Positions 1 through 5,253 of a DNA stretch of 5,766 bases are shown here, piece by piece (position 1 is the stretch's first letter; every line of letters starts with the position of its first letter). Below the pieces are notes generated by a model that saw nothing but the letters and a program-made list of their open reading frames with translations, was not told the origin of the DNA and did not search any database. Origin of the DNA: JALSIF01 sp026981635 [NCBI: bacterium] (GTDB lineage Bacteria > 4484-113 > JALSIF01); NCBI GenBank assembly GCA_026981635.1, contig JALSIF010000033.1:1-5766 (forward strand). The letters run 5' to 3'. The position numbers and the translations under genes were made by a program.

Positions 1-550
1 GGCAACGCCATCTCCATCGACTCGGACGGCATCTACCCCAAGGGTCTCTCGGTGAGGGGCTCGGGGTTCGTAACCCTGGGCGGGATGGTCTGGCCCTGGG
101 AGCTGGCCGAGGGGGAGATCCGCCACAAGCTGGCCTTCAGCTATGACTTCACCAAGGCGGGAGGGCCGGTTCCTCCGGCCACCGAGAGCAACGGTTGGTT
201 CGACCCCCCCCGACGCCATCCCCGAAGGCGCCATCGTCCAGCTTGACCCCAGTCTGGACCTGGACAGTCTGGACCTCACCCCCATTGAGCGCACCATCGC
301 CAAGGCCCTGCAGGACTACGGCATGGTGCTGGTGGACGGGGGTGGGGGCATCCAGCTCTACCTGGCCAGCCCCCTCGCCGCCGGCAAGAACCACTGGTAC
401 AGCCTGCCCGATGTGGACTGGATTGAGCTTAGCGGCATACCGGTGGACCGCTTCCGGGTGCTTAGACTCCCGCCCCAGTATGAACCGGACATAGAGGTGG
501 TGGATACCGGCTGCAACCGTTTCGCCAACCCCAATCCCAATCCCCAATAA
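1..550 (+). pseudogene. 3' end of an unrecognised gene, frameshifted at an 8-C run
   Basis: The 5' end lies outside the window. Frame 1 is open from base 1 and reads as ordinary protein (GNAISIDSDGIYPKGL, then VTLGGMVWPWELAEGEIRHK) up to about base 210. It then degenerates into an Arg/Pro-rich tail and stops at 244-246. From base 212, frame 2 continues sensibly with DAIPEGAIVQLDPSLDLDSL, passes through an AKALQDYGMVLVD segment, and ends at a TAA at 548-550 after an NPNPNPQ tail. Removing one C from the run at 204-211 joins the two frames as ...WFDPPDAIPEGA... with no other change. The combined sequence is rich in Gly, Pro and aromatics and resembles conserved, probably secreted, high-GC bacterial proteins that carry a DAIPEGARLQLDPSLDL-like stretch. 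That resemblance is from memory and I assign no function. The gene is either truly broken or carries a homopolymer sequencing error. Confidence 0.6.
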
Positions 551-582
551 GGACCGGTTAGTCCAGGGACTGATATGCAATC

Positions 583-696
583 ATGCCCCTCCTCATGGCG
601 GAGCTGTGGCTGATCCTGAGAGGGATCGTGGCCCTTTTCTTTGTCGCCCTGTTTATCCGCCTGCTAATGAGCAAGCGCCGCGGCTGGGAGGAGTGA
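583..696 (+). CDS. Possible 37-aa single-pass membrane microprotein
   Basis: A short reading frame (ATG at 583, TGA at 694-696) sits in the gap between the frameshifted gene and paaB. The product begins MPLLMAELWLILRG and has a hydrophobic stretch at about residues 8-28 (roughly LWLILRGIVALFFVALFIRLL). A charged tail, MSKRRGWEE, follows. This is the layout of a single transmembrane helix with a positive cytoplasmic C-terminus. No good Shine-Dalgarno is seen; AGGGAC at 565-570 is 12 bases upstream. An in-frame stop at 571-573 rules out an earlier start, and ATG 595 is an alternative. It lies 27 bases upstream of paaB on the same strand, so it could be co-transcribed. Chance is a real possibility at this length. 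The family is not recognised. Confidence 0.35.
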   Translation: MPLLMAELWLILRGIVALFFVALFIRLLMSKRRGWEE

Positions 697-723
697 TCGG
701 CCGCCCCGGGCGGGCCAGGTAAA

Positions 724-1197
724 ATGGGTGGGATGGTGAGGCGCTGGCACTTCAACCCCTACCACCAGCGGATTGACGAGTCCCTGGAGAAGGACCCCGG
801 TGAGGTGAGGGCCGACACCGAGTGGCCCGCCTGGCACGTCTTTCGCCAGCCCAAGCGGGGGGAGGCCCATGTCCTGGTGGGGATGGTCCATGCCCCCGAT
901 GCGGAGACCGCCCTGCTTCTGGCCAAGGAGCAGTACGCCCGGCGCGAAGACTGCGTAAATCTGTGGGTGGTGCGCACCGACCAGGTCCACGCCACCAGCT
1001 ATGAGGACGCCGACATGTTTGAGTTTGTAAGCGACCGCACCTACCGCCTCACTCGCGGGTTCCCGGTGGGCGAGAAGCTCAAGAAGATCAAGGCGGGAGA
1101 CCCCTACGCCGAGCGCCTGGAGACCCTGGAAGAGATAGAAAAAGAGCACGCGGGAAAGAAAATACCCCAGGAGGCTAGCGGTGACGGCTCCGACTGA
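724..1197 (+). CDS. paaB: PaaB-like subunit of a phenylacetyl-CoA epoxidase-type oxygenase
   Basis: 157 aa. PaaB is a small non-catalytic subunit of the multicomponent phenylacetyl-CoA 1,2-epoxidase, a cytoplasmic complex that activates the aromatic ring in aerobic phenylacetate degradation. The family core lies at about residues 34-112: WPAWHVF (34-40), HAPDAETALLLAKEQYARR (56-74) and NLWVVRT (79-85). All fit the PaaB pattern of an opening WP.WEVF, HAPD.E.AL..A...Y.RR and a WVV strand. The protein is longer than the roughly 95-aa E. coli form. It has a 33-residue N-terminal extension (RRWHFNPYHQRIDESLEKDP) and a charged C-terminal tail of about 45 residues with a helical KKIKAGDPYAERLETLEEIE stretch. 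The start is uncertain between ATG 724, with a weak AGGT at 717-720, and ATG 733. The paaC frame overlaps its end by 17 bases. No paaA lies upstream, where it usually stands. Confidence 0.85.
   Translation: MGGMVRRWHFNPYHQRIDESLEKDPGEVRADTEWPAWHVFRQPKRGEAHVLVGMVHAPDAETALLLAKEQYARREDCVNLWVVRTDQVHATSYEDADMFEFVSDRTYRLTRGFPVGEKLKKIKAGDPYAERLETLEEIEKEHAGKKIPQEASGDGSD
1169..1174 (+). promoter_or_regulatory. Ribosome binding site for the GTG-started paaC
   Basis: AGGAGG six bases before GTG 1181, inside the 3' end of paaB. It fixes the start at GTG 1181 although this is not an ATG, and it implies translational coupling between the overlapping genes. Confidence 0.8.
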
Positions 1198-1987
1198 CCC
1201 CGCCCTGAGGGAGGCCCTGGCCTCCTACCTCCTCGCCCTGGCCGACGATGAGCTGATCATCGGCCACCGCCTCTCCGAGTGGACCGGCCTGGGGCCCATC
1301 ATTGAAGAGGACATCGCCTGCTCCTCCATGGCCCAGGATGAGCTGGGCCACTCCCTCACCTACCACCGCCTGCGCAAATCCCTGGGGGTGGAGGAGGACC
1401 CCGACACCCTAAACTTCACCCGTCCCCCCGAGCAGTTTCTAAACGCCCTCCTCTGCGAGCTTCCCCGGGGCGACTACGGGTTTACCCTGGTGCGCCAGAC
1501 CCTCTATGACCTAGCCGAGTTCACCCGCCTGGAGGCCCACGCCGAGTCCTCCTCCTGGGAGGAGCTGGCCGAGGCCAGCCGAAAGCTCATGCAGGAGGAG
1601 AAGTACCACTTGGCCCACGGCGAGGCCATGACCCGCCGCCTGGCCACCGCCACCGACGAGTCCCGCCGGCGCATCCGCGATGCCTTCCATGAGCTTTTCC
1701 CCTACGCCCTGGGCCTGTTTGAGCCCCTGCCCCAGGAGGAACTGCTGGTCCAGGCGGGGATAAAGCCCGGCGAGAAGGAGCTTATGGACCGTTTCCTGGA
1801 CCGGTTGGACGGTTTCCTGGAGGGGACCGACCTGGAGGTGCCCGCCATTCGCTCCCTGGAAGGTGGCTGGGAACCTAAGGTGAGGCCGGTATTCGGCGGC
1901 CGCAAGGGTGAGCACACTGAACACTTGGCGAAGCTCCTTGGGGCCATGCAGATGCTGGTTCGGGAGCACCCCGGCGCCCAGTGGTAG
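1181..1987 (+). CDS. paaC: PaaC-like ferritin-fold oxygenase subunit with apparent di-iron ligands
   Basis: 268 aa, GTG start. The chain is related throughout to PaaC, the structural partner of the catalytic PaaA. Shared features are LADDELIIGHRLSEW near the N-terminus, DTLNFTRPPEQFLNALLCE (about 75-93) and the C-terminal GGRKGEHTEHL...MQMLVREHPGAQW (239-268), which parallels the end of E. coli PaaC closely. E. coli PaaC has lost its metal site. This protein keeps carboxylates and histidines where a ferritin-like di-iron centre would need them: Glu24, Glu54 and His57 in AQDELGH, Asp110 in TLYDLAEF, and Glu140 and His143 in EEKYH. The spacings are nearly the same as I recall for the catalytic PaaA of E. 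coli (E42, E72, H75, D126, E155, H158). It could be a structural PaaC with a residual metal site or the catalytic subunit of a PaaA-less enzyme. It overlaps paaB by 17 bases and is followed by paaD. Confidence 0.88.
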   Translation: MTAPTDPALREALASYLLALADDELIIGHRLSEWTGLGPIIEEDIACSSMAQDELGHSLTYHRLRKSLGVEEDPDTLNFTRPPEQFLNALLCELPRGDYGFTLVRQTLYDLAEFTRLEAHAESSSWEELAEASRKLMQEEKYHLAHGEAMTRRLATATDESRRRIRDAFHELFPYALGLFEPLPQEELLVQAGIKPGEKELMDRFLDRLDGFLEGTDLEVPAIRSLEGGWEPKVRPVFGGRKGEHTEHLAKLLGAMQMLVREHPGAQW

Positions 1988-2033
1988 GAAGGCGGAGCCC
2001 GAACGAGATAACCTTGACTTAGAAGACCCCAGG

Positions 2034-2540
2034 ATGAGCGAGGAAAAGGGAAAAGAGGGAGAGAGGAGCGAGCGGGAACGCCGGGTCTGGGAGCTTCTAG
2101 CCCAGGTCACCGACCCGGAGATCCCCACCGTAAACATCGTTGAGCTGGGCCTGATTGAGTACGTCCAGGTGGAGGGAAACCAGGTTGAGGTGGGCTTCGT
2201 CCCCACCTTTGCCGGCTGCCCCGCCCTGGGGGTAATAAAGATCCAGATCGCCAAGGTGCTCATGGAGGCGGGCTTTGCCCCCCGGGTAAAGGTTTTGGAC
2301 ATCGTCTGGTCCACCGACCGCATCGCCGAGAGCGCCCGCCAGAAGATGAAGGAGATCGGCCTCTCGCCCCCGCGCCGCCATGGGGGAAGCTTTGACCCCC
2401 ACCTCACTGAGAAGGTGGCCTGCCCCTACTGTGGCTCAACCGAGACGGTGATGGAGAGCCCCTTCGGCCCCACTTTATGTCGGGCCATCTACTACTGCCG
2501 CGCCTGCCAGCAGCCCTTTGAGAAGTTCAAGGAGCTTTAG
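2034..2540 (+). CDS. paaD: PaaD-like MIP18-family maturation protein with a C-terminal zinc-ribbon
   Basis: 168 aa, close to the usual PaaD length. PaaD is needed for a working phenylacetyl-CoA epoxidase and belongs to the DUF59/MIP18 group of Fe-S or metal-centre assembly factors. Residues 18-115 hold that domain: DPEIPTVNIVELGLIEYV from Asp27, then a TFAGCPAL segment with the conserved Cys62. Residues 130-168 form the PaaD-specific Cys-rich tail, with C130-x2-C133, C149, and C155-x2-C158 followed by QQPFEKFKEL. This matches the E. coli tail (CPRCGS...PFDYFK) as I recall it. The first 17 residues are very charged (MSEEKGKEGERSERERR). ATG 2034 is the only reasonable start. Its Shine-Dalgarno is poor, with AGG touching the ATG, so coupling to paaC 46 bases upstream may matter. 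A GTG at 1908 in the same frame would overlap paaC by 80 bases and is unlikely. No paaE follows. Confidence 0.88.
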   Translation: MSEEKGKEGERSERERRVWELLAQVTDPEIPTVNIVELGLIEYVQVEGNQVEVGFVPTFAGCPALGVIKIQIAKVLMEAGFAPRVKVLDIVWSTDRIAESARQKMKEIGLSPPRRHGGSFDPHLTEKVACPYCGSTETVMESPFGPTLCRAIYYCRACQQPFEKFKEL

Positions 2541-2562
2541 CTCTTGGTACATACACCCACTT

Positions 2563-2901
2563 TCAGTAGTACCTGGCCAGCACCCGGGCGATGGTGCGAA
2601 GTTTATCCTCTACCACCCTTCTCTCTTCTCCCTCCTCTCCCAGCCGGTCGGCGGTCTTTTCCAGCAGCAGCGAGAGCATAAAGGAGAAGGACTTGTTCAG
2701 CGCCTGGCGGGCGGCGGCCAGCTGCTGGGCGATGGCCTCGCAGGGGGCTTCCTCCTCCACCATCCGGCGAATGGCCCGAAGCTGCCCCTCAATGCGGGAA
2801 AGCCTTGCCTCCAGGGCCTGCTTCTCCCCCTCGCTGATCAGCCTTACCTCCTCGGTGACCAGGGGGTGCTCCGATTCTGAGCGGTGGTTGTGCTTTGCCA
2901 T
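2563..2901 (-). CDS. CsoR/CstR-family (DUF156) transcriptional repressor with a single cysteine
   Basis: 112 aa, all-helical repressor of the CsoR/RcnR/FrmR/CstR family. The core starts at about residue 30 with LEARLSRIEGQLRAIRRMVE, the family's RLxRIEGQxxGIxRM helix. It continues with EEEAPCEAIAQQLAAARQAL, which contains the conserved first Cys (Cys54). The N-terminus is His-rich (MAKHNHRSESEH). The position 29 residues after Cys54, a second Cys in both CstR and CsoR, is Thr83. The CsoR His position (+25) is Leu79. The copper C-H-C site and the CstR dithiol pair are therefore both incomplete. Being the last gene of a rhodanese/TusA/DsrE2 operon with a matching dyad in front suggests reactive-sulfur sensing and autoregulation. 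It lies 15 bases after dsrE2 with only a weak GGGGAC ribosome site. Its end is 22 bases from the convergent paaD stop. Family is secure; the inducer is inferred. Confidence 0.88.
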   Translation of the reverse strand: MAKHNHRSESEHPLVTEEVRLISEGEKQALEARLSRIEGQLRAIRRMVEEEAPCEAIAQQLAAARQALNKSFSFMLSLLLEKTADRLGEEGEERRVVEDKLRTIARVLARYY

Positions 2902-2916
2902 GATGAGTGTCCCCGG

Positions 2917-3516
2917 CTAGATGAACAGGGCGGTGCGGGCCCTCAGGGCTTCGCCCAGGAAGGTGCCCACTCCCCCAAACTCCACCCCCTCCATGAGCTC
3001 GCCGTCTGATATCCCCATCACCTGCTGGCTCATGTCGCAGGAGACGAAGCGCACGCCGAGCTCTCGGGCAAGCTCCATCAGCTCCTCCAGGGAGCTTACT
3101 CCCTGCTTTTTCATCATCGCCCGAAGCATCTTTGCCCCCATGCCGAAGAAGTTGAGCTTGGATACCCCAAGCCCCCGGGTGGAGGCGGGGCTCATCAGGG
3201 CCATCATCTTCTGCATGAAGTTCTTCCCCGCCAGCTTTTTCCCCTTGCGGATGGCGGAGAGGCCCCAGAAGGTGAAGAACATGGTCACCTCCATCCCCAT
3301 GGCGGCCGCCCCGGTGGCGATGACGAAGGCGGCCAGCACCCGGTCAAGGTCGCCGGAAAAGACCACCATGGCTACCTTGTCCTCCGGCACCCGCCGGCTG
3401 AGCTCCTCCACCCTCTGCTCAAGCTTTTTGATCCGCTCCGCCAGCTCACTTGCTCCACCAGCACCGTTGGCGGTGCCGGCCTCGCCCACGCTCTTTTCCA
3501 TCTGGTTCTCTTTCAT
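2917..3516 (-). CDS. dsrE2: DsrE2-like (DsrE/DsrF/DrsH family) sulfur-trafficking protein
   Basis: 199 aa. The family moves protein-bound sulfur, with the conserved cysteine as persulfide or thiosulfonate carrier. Residues 23-43 form a coiled-coil-like helix (ASELAERIKKLEQRVEELS). The domain follows: VAMVVFSGDLDRVLAAFVIA (48-67), ATGAAAMGMEVTMFFTFWGL (67-86), and a Met/Lys-rich middle around FFGMGAKMLRAMMKK (123-137). The active-site segment FVSCDMSQQVMGI has Cys160 as the only cysteine of the chain. The hydrophobic early segments raise the chance of membrane association, as described for DsrE2 proteins, but here they look like a buried Rossmann-like core. It is the third gene of the operon, 24 bases after tusA. 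ATG 3516 is chosen because a strong ribosome site lies seven bases upstream; ATG 3501 (MEKSVGE) is a weaker alternative. Confidence 0.88.
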   Translation of the reverse strand: MKENQMEKSVGEAGTANGAGGASELAERIKKLEQRVEELSRRVPEDKVAMVVFSGDLDRVLAAFVIATGAAAMGMEVTMFFTFWGLSAIRKGKKLAGKNFMQKMMALMSPASTRGLGVSKLNFFGMGAKMLRAMMKKQGVSSLEELMELARELGVRFVSCDMSQQVMGISDGELMEGVEFGGVGTFLGEALRARTALFI

Positions 3517-3523
3517 CTCCGAC

Positions 3524-3531
3524 TACCTCCC
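3524..3531 (-). promoter_or_regulatory. Ribosome binding site for dsrE2
   Basis: On the minus strand this reads GGGAGGTA, seven bases before ATG 3516, in the 24-base gap after the tusA stop. It supports ATG 3516 over the internal ATG at 3501. Confidence 0.75.
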
Positions 3532-3540
3532 TTGACGGTC

Positions 3541-3804
3541 TCAGGCGGTCTTCCTCAGGTAGTGGAGGTAGAGCTTTCTGCCCTCCTCCTCCACCTCGTG
3601 CTGGGCCAACAGCTCAAAGTCACTGGCGCTCTGGGCCCAGCCCTGAAAGTCCTTGATGGAACCGCGGTCGGTGGCCACCACCCGGAGCACCTGCCCCGGC
3701 TCAAGCTCCTTTAGGGCCTGGCGCGCCTTCACCACCGGCATAGGACAGCTTAGCCCCCTGGCGTCCACCTCCAGGTCAAACTGGATCTCCACCTGGTCAC
3801 TCAT
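3541..3804 (-). CDS. tusA: TusA-like sulfur carrier protein
   Basis: 87 aa, typical of TusA/SirA/YedF proteins, which carry sulfur as a persulfide on one cysteine. The N-terminal VDARGLSCPMPVVKARQAL (residues 13-31) holds the hallmark CPxP motif with Cys20. The betaalphabeta fold continues through LEPGQVLRVVATDRGSIKDF and a C-terminal strand, KLYLHYLRKTA. The open frame extends upstream to 3888, but those residues are the rhodanese/MBL gene read in another frame. ATG 3804 is selected by a GGAGGTG site six bases before it. Start and stop overlap the upstream gene by eight bases (3797-3804), so translation is probably coupled. Association with a rhodanese and DsrE2 matches the known rhd-tusA-dsrE clusters that move sulfur between proteins. 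Confidence 0.9.
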   Translation of the reverse strand: MSDQVEIQFDLEVDARGLSCPMPVVKARQALKELEPGQVLRVVATDRGSIKDFQGWAQSASDFELLAQHEVEEEGRKLYLHYLRKTA

Positions 3805-5062
3805 CACCATCACCTCCATCGGGGTTTCCGTTGCCCTCGGCCCCCTGATAGGCCTGGGCCAGGGCGCAGATGTTCTTGCCCAGCTCAAGCTCGCTTGCCT
3901 TCTCCTCGTCGGGTCTCACCAGCCCGCCGTTTACCCGCTTGATCTCCACATACTGCTCGGGAAACTCGGGCAGGCTGGAAAGTAGATAGCGGATGTAGGC
4001 CTCCTCCCCCTCCTCAAGCTTACTAAGTCCCTCGTTTTCTTTCCTCAGCCGACCAAGCTCGCGGCGAAAGATCCCCCACTCATCGGCCTCGGCCAGCTTG
4101 CTGAAGTGACCCGGCAGCACCACCGTCTCGCCGGGAAGCTCGGCCAGCCGCCTGAGGGAGCGGTAGTGGATGGGCGCCCAGCGCTCCCCCTGTCCGCCCA
4201 GGTCGGGCCGCGCCACCGAGTCAATGAAGATGGTGTCCCCGGTAAGCAGGAAGCGGTCGTCCACCACCAGGGCGGTGTTGCCCAGGGTGTGGCCGGGCAC
4301 ATGTAGCACCCTCACCTTGCTCTCCCCAAAGCCGATCTCGCTTCCCTCCCTCAGGTAGTCATACTCAAGTTCAGCCGGCAGCATGTCAATGGGGTGGATG
4401 CCGTCGTAGGGGTGGAGGTAGTAGGGAACCCCAAGGCGGGCGGCAAGCTCCGGGCCCCCGCTGATGTGGTCGGCGTGGGCGTGAGTATCAATCACCGCAA
4501 CGAGCTTTGCCCCCCGCTCCCTGAGCACCTCCTCGTAGGGGCGAAGATGCCTGCCCGGGTCAACCACCACCGCTTCACCCCGGCTGATGGCCACATAGCT
4601 GAGGCATCCCCGGGCGATGCGCTGTCCCTGGAGTAGGGTGAGCCGCTCCCCCTGCTCCACCAGAGCGAAGCGGTAAAAGTTGCCCCAGGCCACCATCCCG
4701 CCGGCCAGGTTCACCGCCCGGTAGCCCAGCCTGCGCAGCGCCTGGGCCACCAGGTCGGAGGTGTCCCCCTTGGCGCAGACCACCAGGATCTCCCCTTCGC
4801 GGGGAAGCCGGTCGGTCAGGTGGCGCTCGGCGTAGGTGGCGAGGGCCCCCACCACATCGTCTCCCTCCAGGTAGTCAAACATCTCAAAGTAGGGCTGGTT
4901 TACCGCCTCCAGGGGCCCGTCCCGGCCCTCCAGCCGCCAGCGTTCAAACTCGTCCCGGTTGCGCACATCCAGCACGAAGGGGCGCTCCCCGGCCATCAGC
5001 CGATCGGCAAGTGCGCTCGCCCCGATCTGAAAGTCACTCTGAGTTTGGGTCATGCTTTCCAT
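3797..5062 (-). CDS. Rhodanese - metallo-beta-lactamase fusion, persulfide dioxygenase-like
   Basis: 421 aa from ATG 5062. Residues about 12-130 are a rhodanese domain: FVLDVRNRDEFERW (29-42), then ILVVC with active-site loop C96-A-K-G-D-T-S102 and the closing NLAGGMVAW. Residues about 140-345 are a metallo-beta-lactamase domain: THAHADH (193-199), VPGHT with His258, TGDT with Asp276 and LPGHF with His319. The ETHE1-type mononuclear iron triad would be His194, His258 and Asp276. Such enzymes oxidise glutathione or other low-molecular-weight persulfide to sulfite, and the rhodanese domain transfers sulfane sulfur to or from thiols. About 75 C-terminal residues follow (LPEFPEQYVEIKRVNGG, then NICALAQAY), seen in related rhodanese/MBL proteins. 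Sulfide-quinone reductase or glyoxalase II-like activity is less likely, given this context. An upstream ATG at 5086 lies in the operator dyad without a ribosome site and is rejected. First gene of the operon. Confidence 0.88.
   Translation of the reverse strand: MESMTQTQSDFQIGASALADRLMAGERPFVLDVRNRDEFERWRLEGRDGPLEAVNQPYFEMFDYLEGDDVVGALATYAERHLTDRLPREGEILVVCAKGDTSDLVAQALRRLGYRAVNLAGGMVAWGNFYRFALVEQGERLTLLQGQRIARGCLSYVAISRGEAVVVDPGRHLRPYEEVLRERGAKLVAVIDTHAHADHISGGPELAARLGVPYYLHPYDGIHPIDMLPAELEYDYLREGSEIGFGESKVRVLHVPGHTLGNTALVVDDRFLLTGDTIFIDSVARPDLGGQGERWAPIHYRSLRRLAELPGETVVLPGHFSKLAEADEWGIFRRELGRLRKENEGLSKLEEGEEAYIRYLLSSLPEFPEQYVEIKRVNGGLVRPDEEKASELELGKNICALAQAYQGAEGNGNPDGGDGDE
3811..3817 (-). 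promoter_or_regulatory. Ribosome binding site for tusA
   Basis: Reads GGAGGTG on the minus strand, six bases before ATG 3804 and within the 3' end of the upstream gene. It decides the tusA start among three closely spaced in-frame ATGs (3819, 3810, 3804), the first two being too close to the site. Confidence 0.75.
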
Positions 5063-5070
5063 GGCTGTCC

Positions 5071-5077
5071 TACCTCC
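5071..5077 (-). promoter_or_regulatory. Ribosome binding site for the rhodanese/MBL gene
   Basis: Reads GGAGGTA on the minus strand, eight bases before ATG 5062. It places the start 24 bases downstream of the first in-frame ATG (5086). Confidence 0.8.
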
Positions 5078-5084
5078 GATGAGC

Positions 5085-5110
5085 ATACCATACCCCGTAG
5101 GGTATCATAT
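5085..5110. promoter_or_regulatory. CsoR/CstR-type operator dyad
   Basis: The core ATACCCCGTAGGGTAT (5090-5105) has two perfect six-base arms, ATACCC and GGGTAT, around a CGTA centre. Symmetry returns further out with ATA at 5085-5087 and TAT at 5108-5110, so 9 of 11 arm positions pair. G/C-rich TACCC...GGGTA dyads flanked by A/T are the known operator style of CsoR-family repressors, and one such repressor is the last gene of this operon. It lies 23-48 bases before ATG 5062, where a bound repressor would block transcription. It is also about 145 bases upstream of the divergent gene at 5254, which it may or may not affect. Confidence 0.75.
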
Positions 5111-5132
5111 TTATCTACCTCGGGCCTAAATA
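5104..5132 (-). promoter_or_regulatory. Possible sigma-70-type promoter of the sulfur operon
   Basis: Read on the minus strand, TATGAT (5109 to 5104) is a good -10 box and overlaps the outer arm of the operator dyad. The segment 17 bases further upstream (TATTTA, 5132 to 5127) is a poor -35 match, so this call rests mainly on the -10 and the operator placement. A start near 5097 would give a leader of about 35 bases carrying the ribosome site, and would leave the ATG at 5086 only about 11 bases from the mRNA end. The local A/T richness stands out against the window. Confidence 0.3.
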
Positions 5133-5240
5133 CTCTGCCTGACCTAACCATTGACCGCGGGCAGTTAACCTGACCCGCCTTGTTGGAGTCAGATTGGGCA
5201 GACGGGGTTTTGAGGGCGGACCCGCTGGAAGCTAGTTTTT

Positions 5241-5248
5241 GGAGGTAG
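5241..5248 (+). promoter_or_regulatory. Ribosome binding site for the divergent exported protein
   Basis: GGAGGTAG five bases before ATG 5254. It supports that start. The 130 bases between it and the operator show no convincing plus-strand promoter: TTGACC at 5151-5156 has no -10 partner at the right distance. Confidence 0.7.
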
Positions 5249-5253
5249 TTGCC

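Noticed and set aside
551-571. Two competing short stems (GGAC...GTCC and AGTCC-AG-GGACT) after the first gene
   Set aside because: Stems of four and five pairs without a T-run, the second with a loop too short to fold. Probably chance in GC-rich DNA.
698-715. GC-rich imperfect palindrome just before paaB
   Set aside because: The symmetry is broken at the centre and only a four-pair hairpin can form. It has no T-run, and composition alone can produce it.
1908-2033. GTG-started extension of PaaD to 1908
   Set aside because: It would overlap paaC by 80 bases, has no ribosome site, and gives residues unlike any PaaD. The family domain starts well after ATG 2034.
1511-2407. Long minus-strand reading frame opposite paaC and paaD
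   Set aside because: It is the mirror of two well-supported genes, and its product is low-complexity (Gly/Ser/Arg/Leu) with no recognisable motif. It is a typical shadow in high-GC coding DNA.
2530-2545. Small hairpin (AGGAGC / GCTCTT, loop TTTA) at the convergent paaD end as a terminator
   Set aside because: The stem is only about six pairs, one of them G-U. It overlaps the stop codon and is followed by no T-run on either strand, so I do not call a terminator.
3805-3888. Upstream extension of the TusA frame to 3888
   Set aside because: It is the rhodanese/MBL coding sequence read in another frame, and the extra residues (Arg/Pro/Trp-rich) do not resemble any TusA N-terminus. The ribosome site selects ATG 3804.
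5063-5086. ATG at 5086 as start of the rhodanese/MBL gene
   Set aside because: It lies inside the operator dyad, has no ribosome site, and would be at most about 11 bases from the likely mRNA start. ATG 5062 has GGAGGTA at a good distance.
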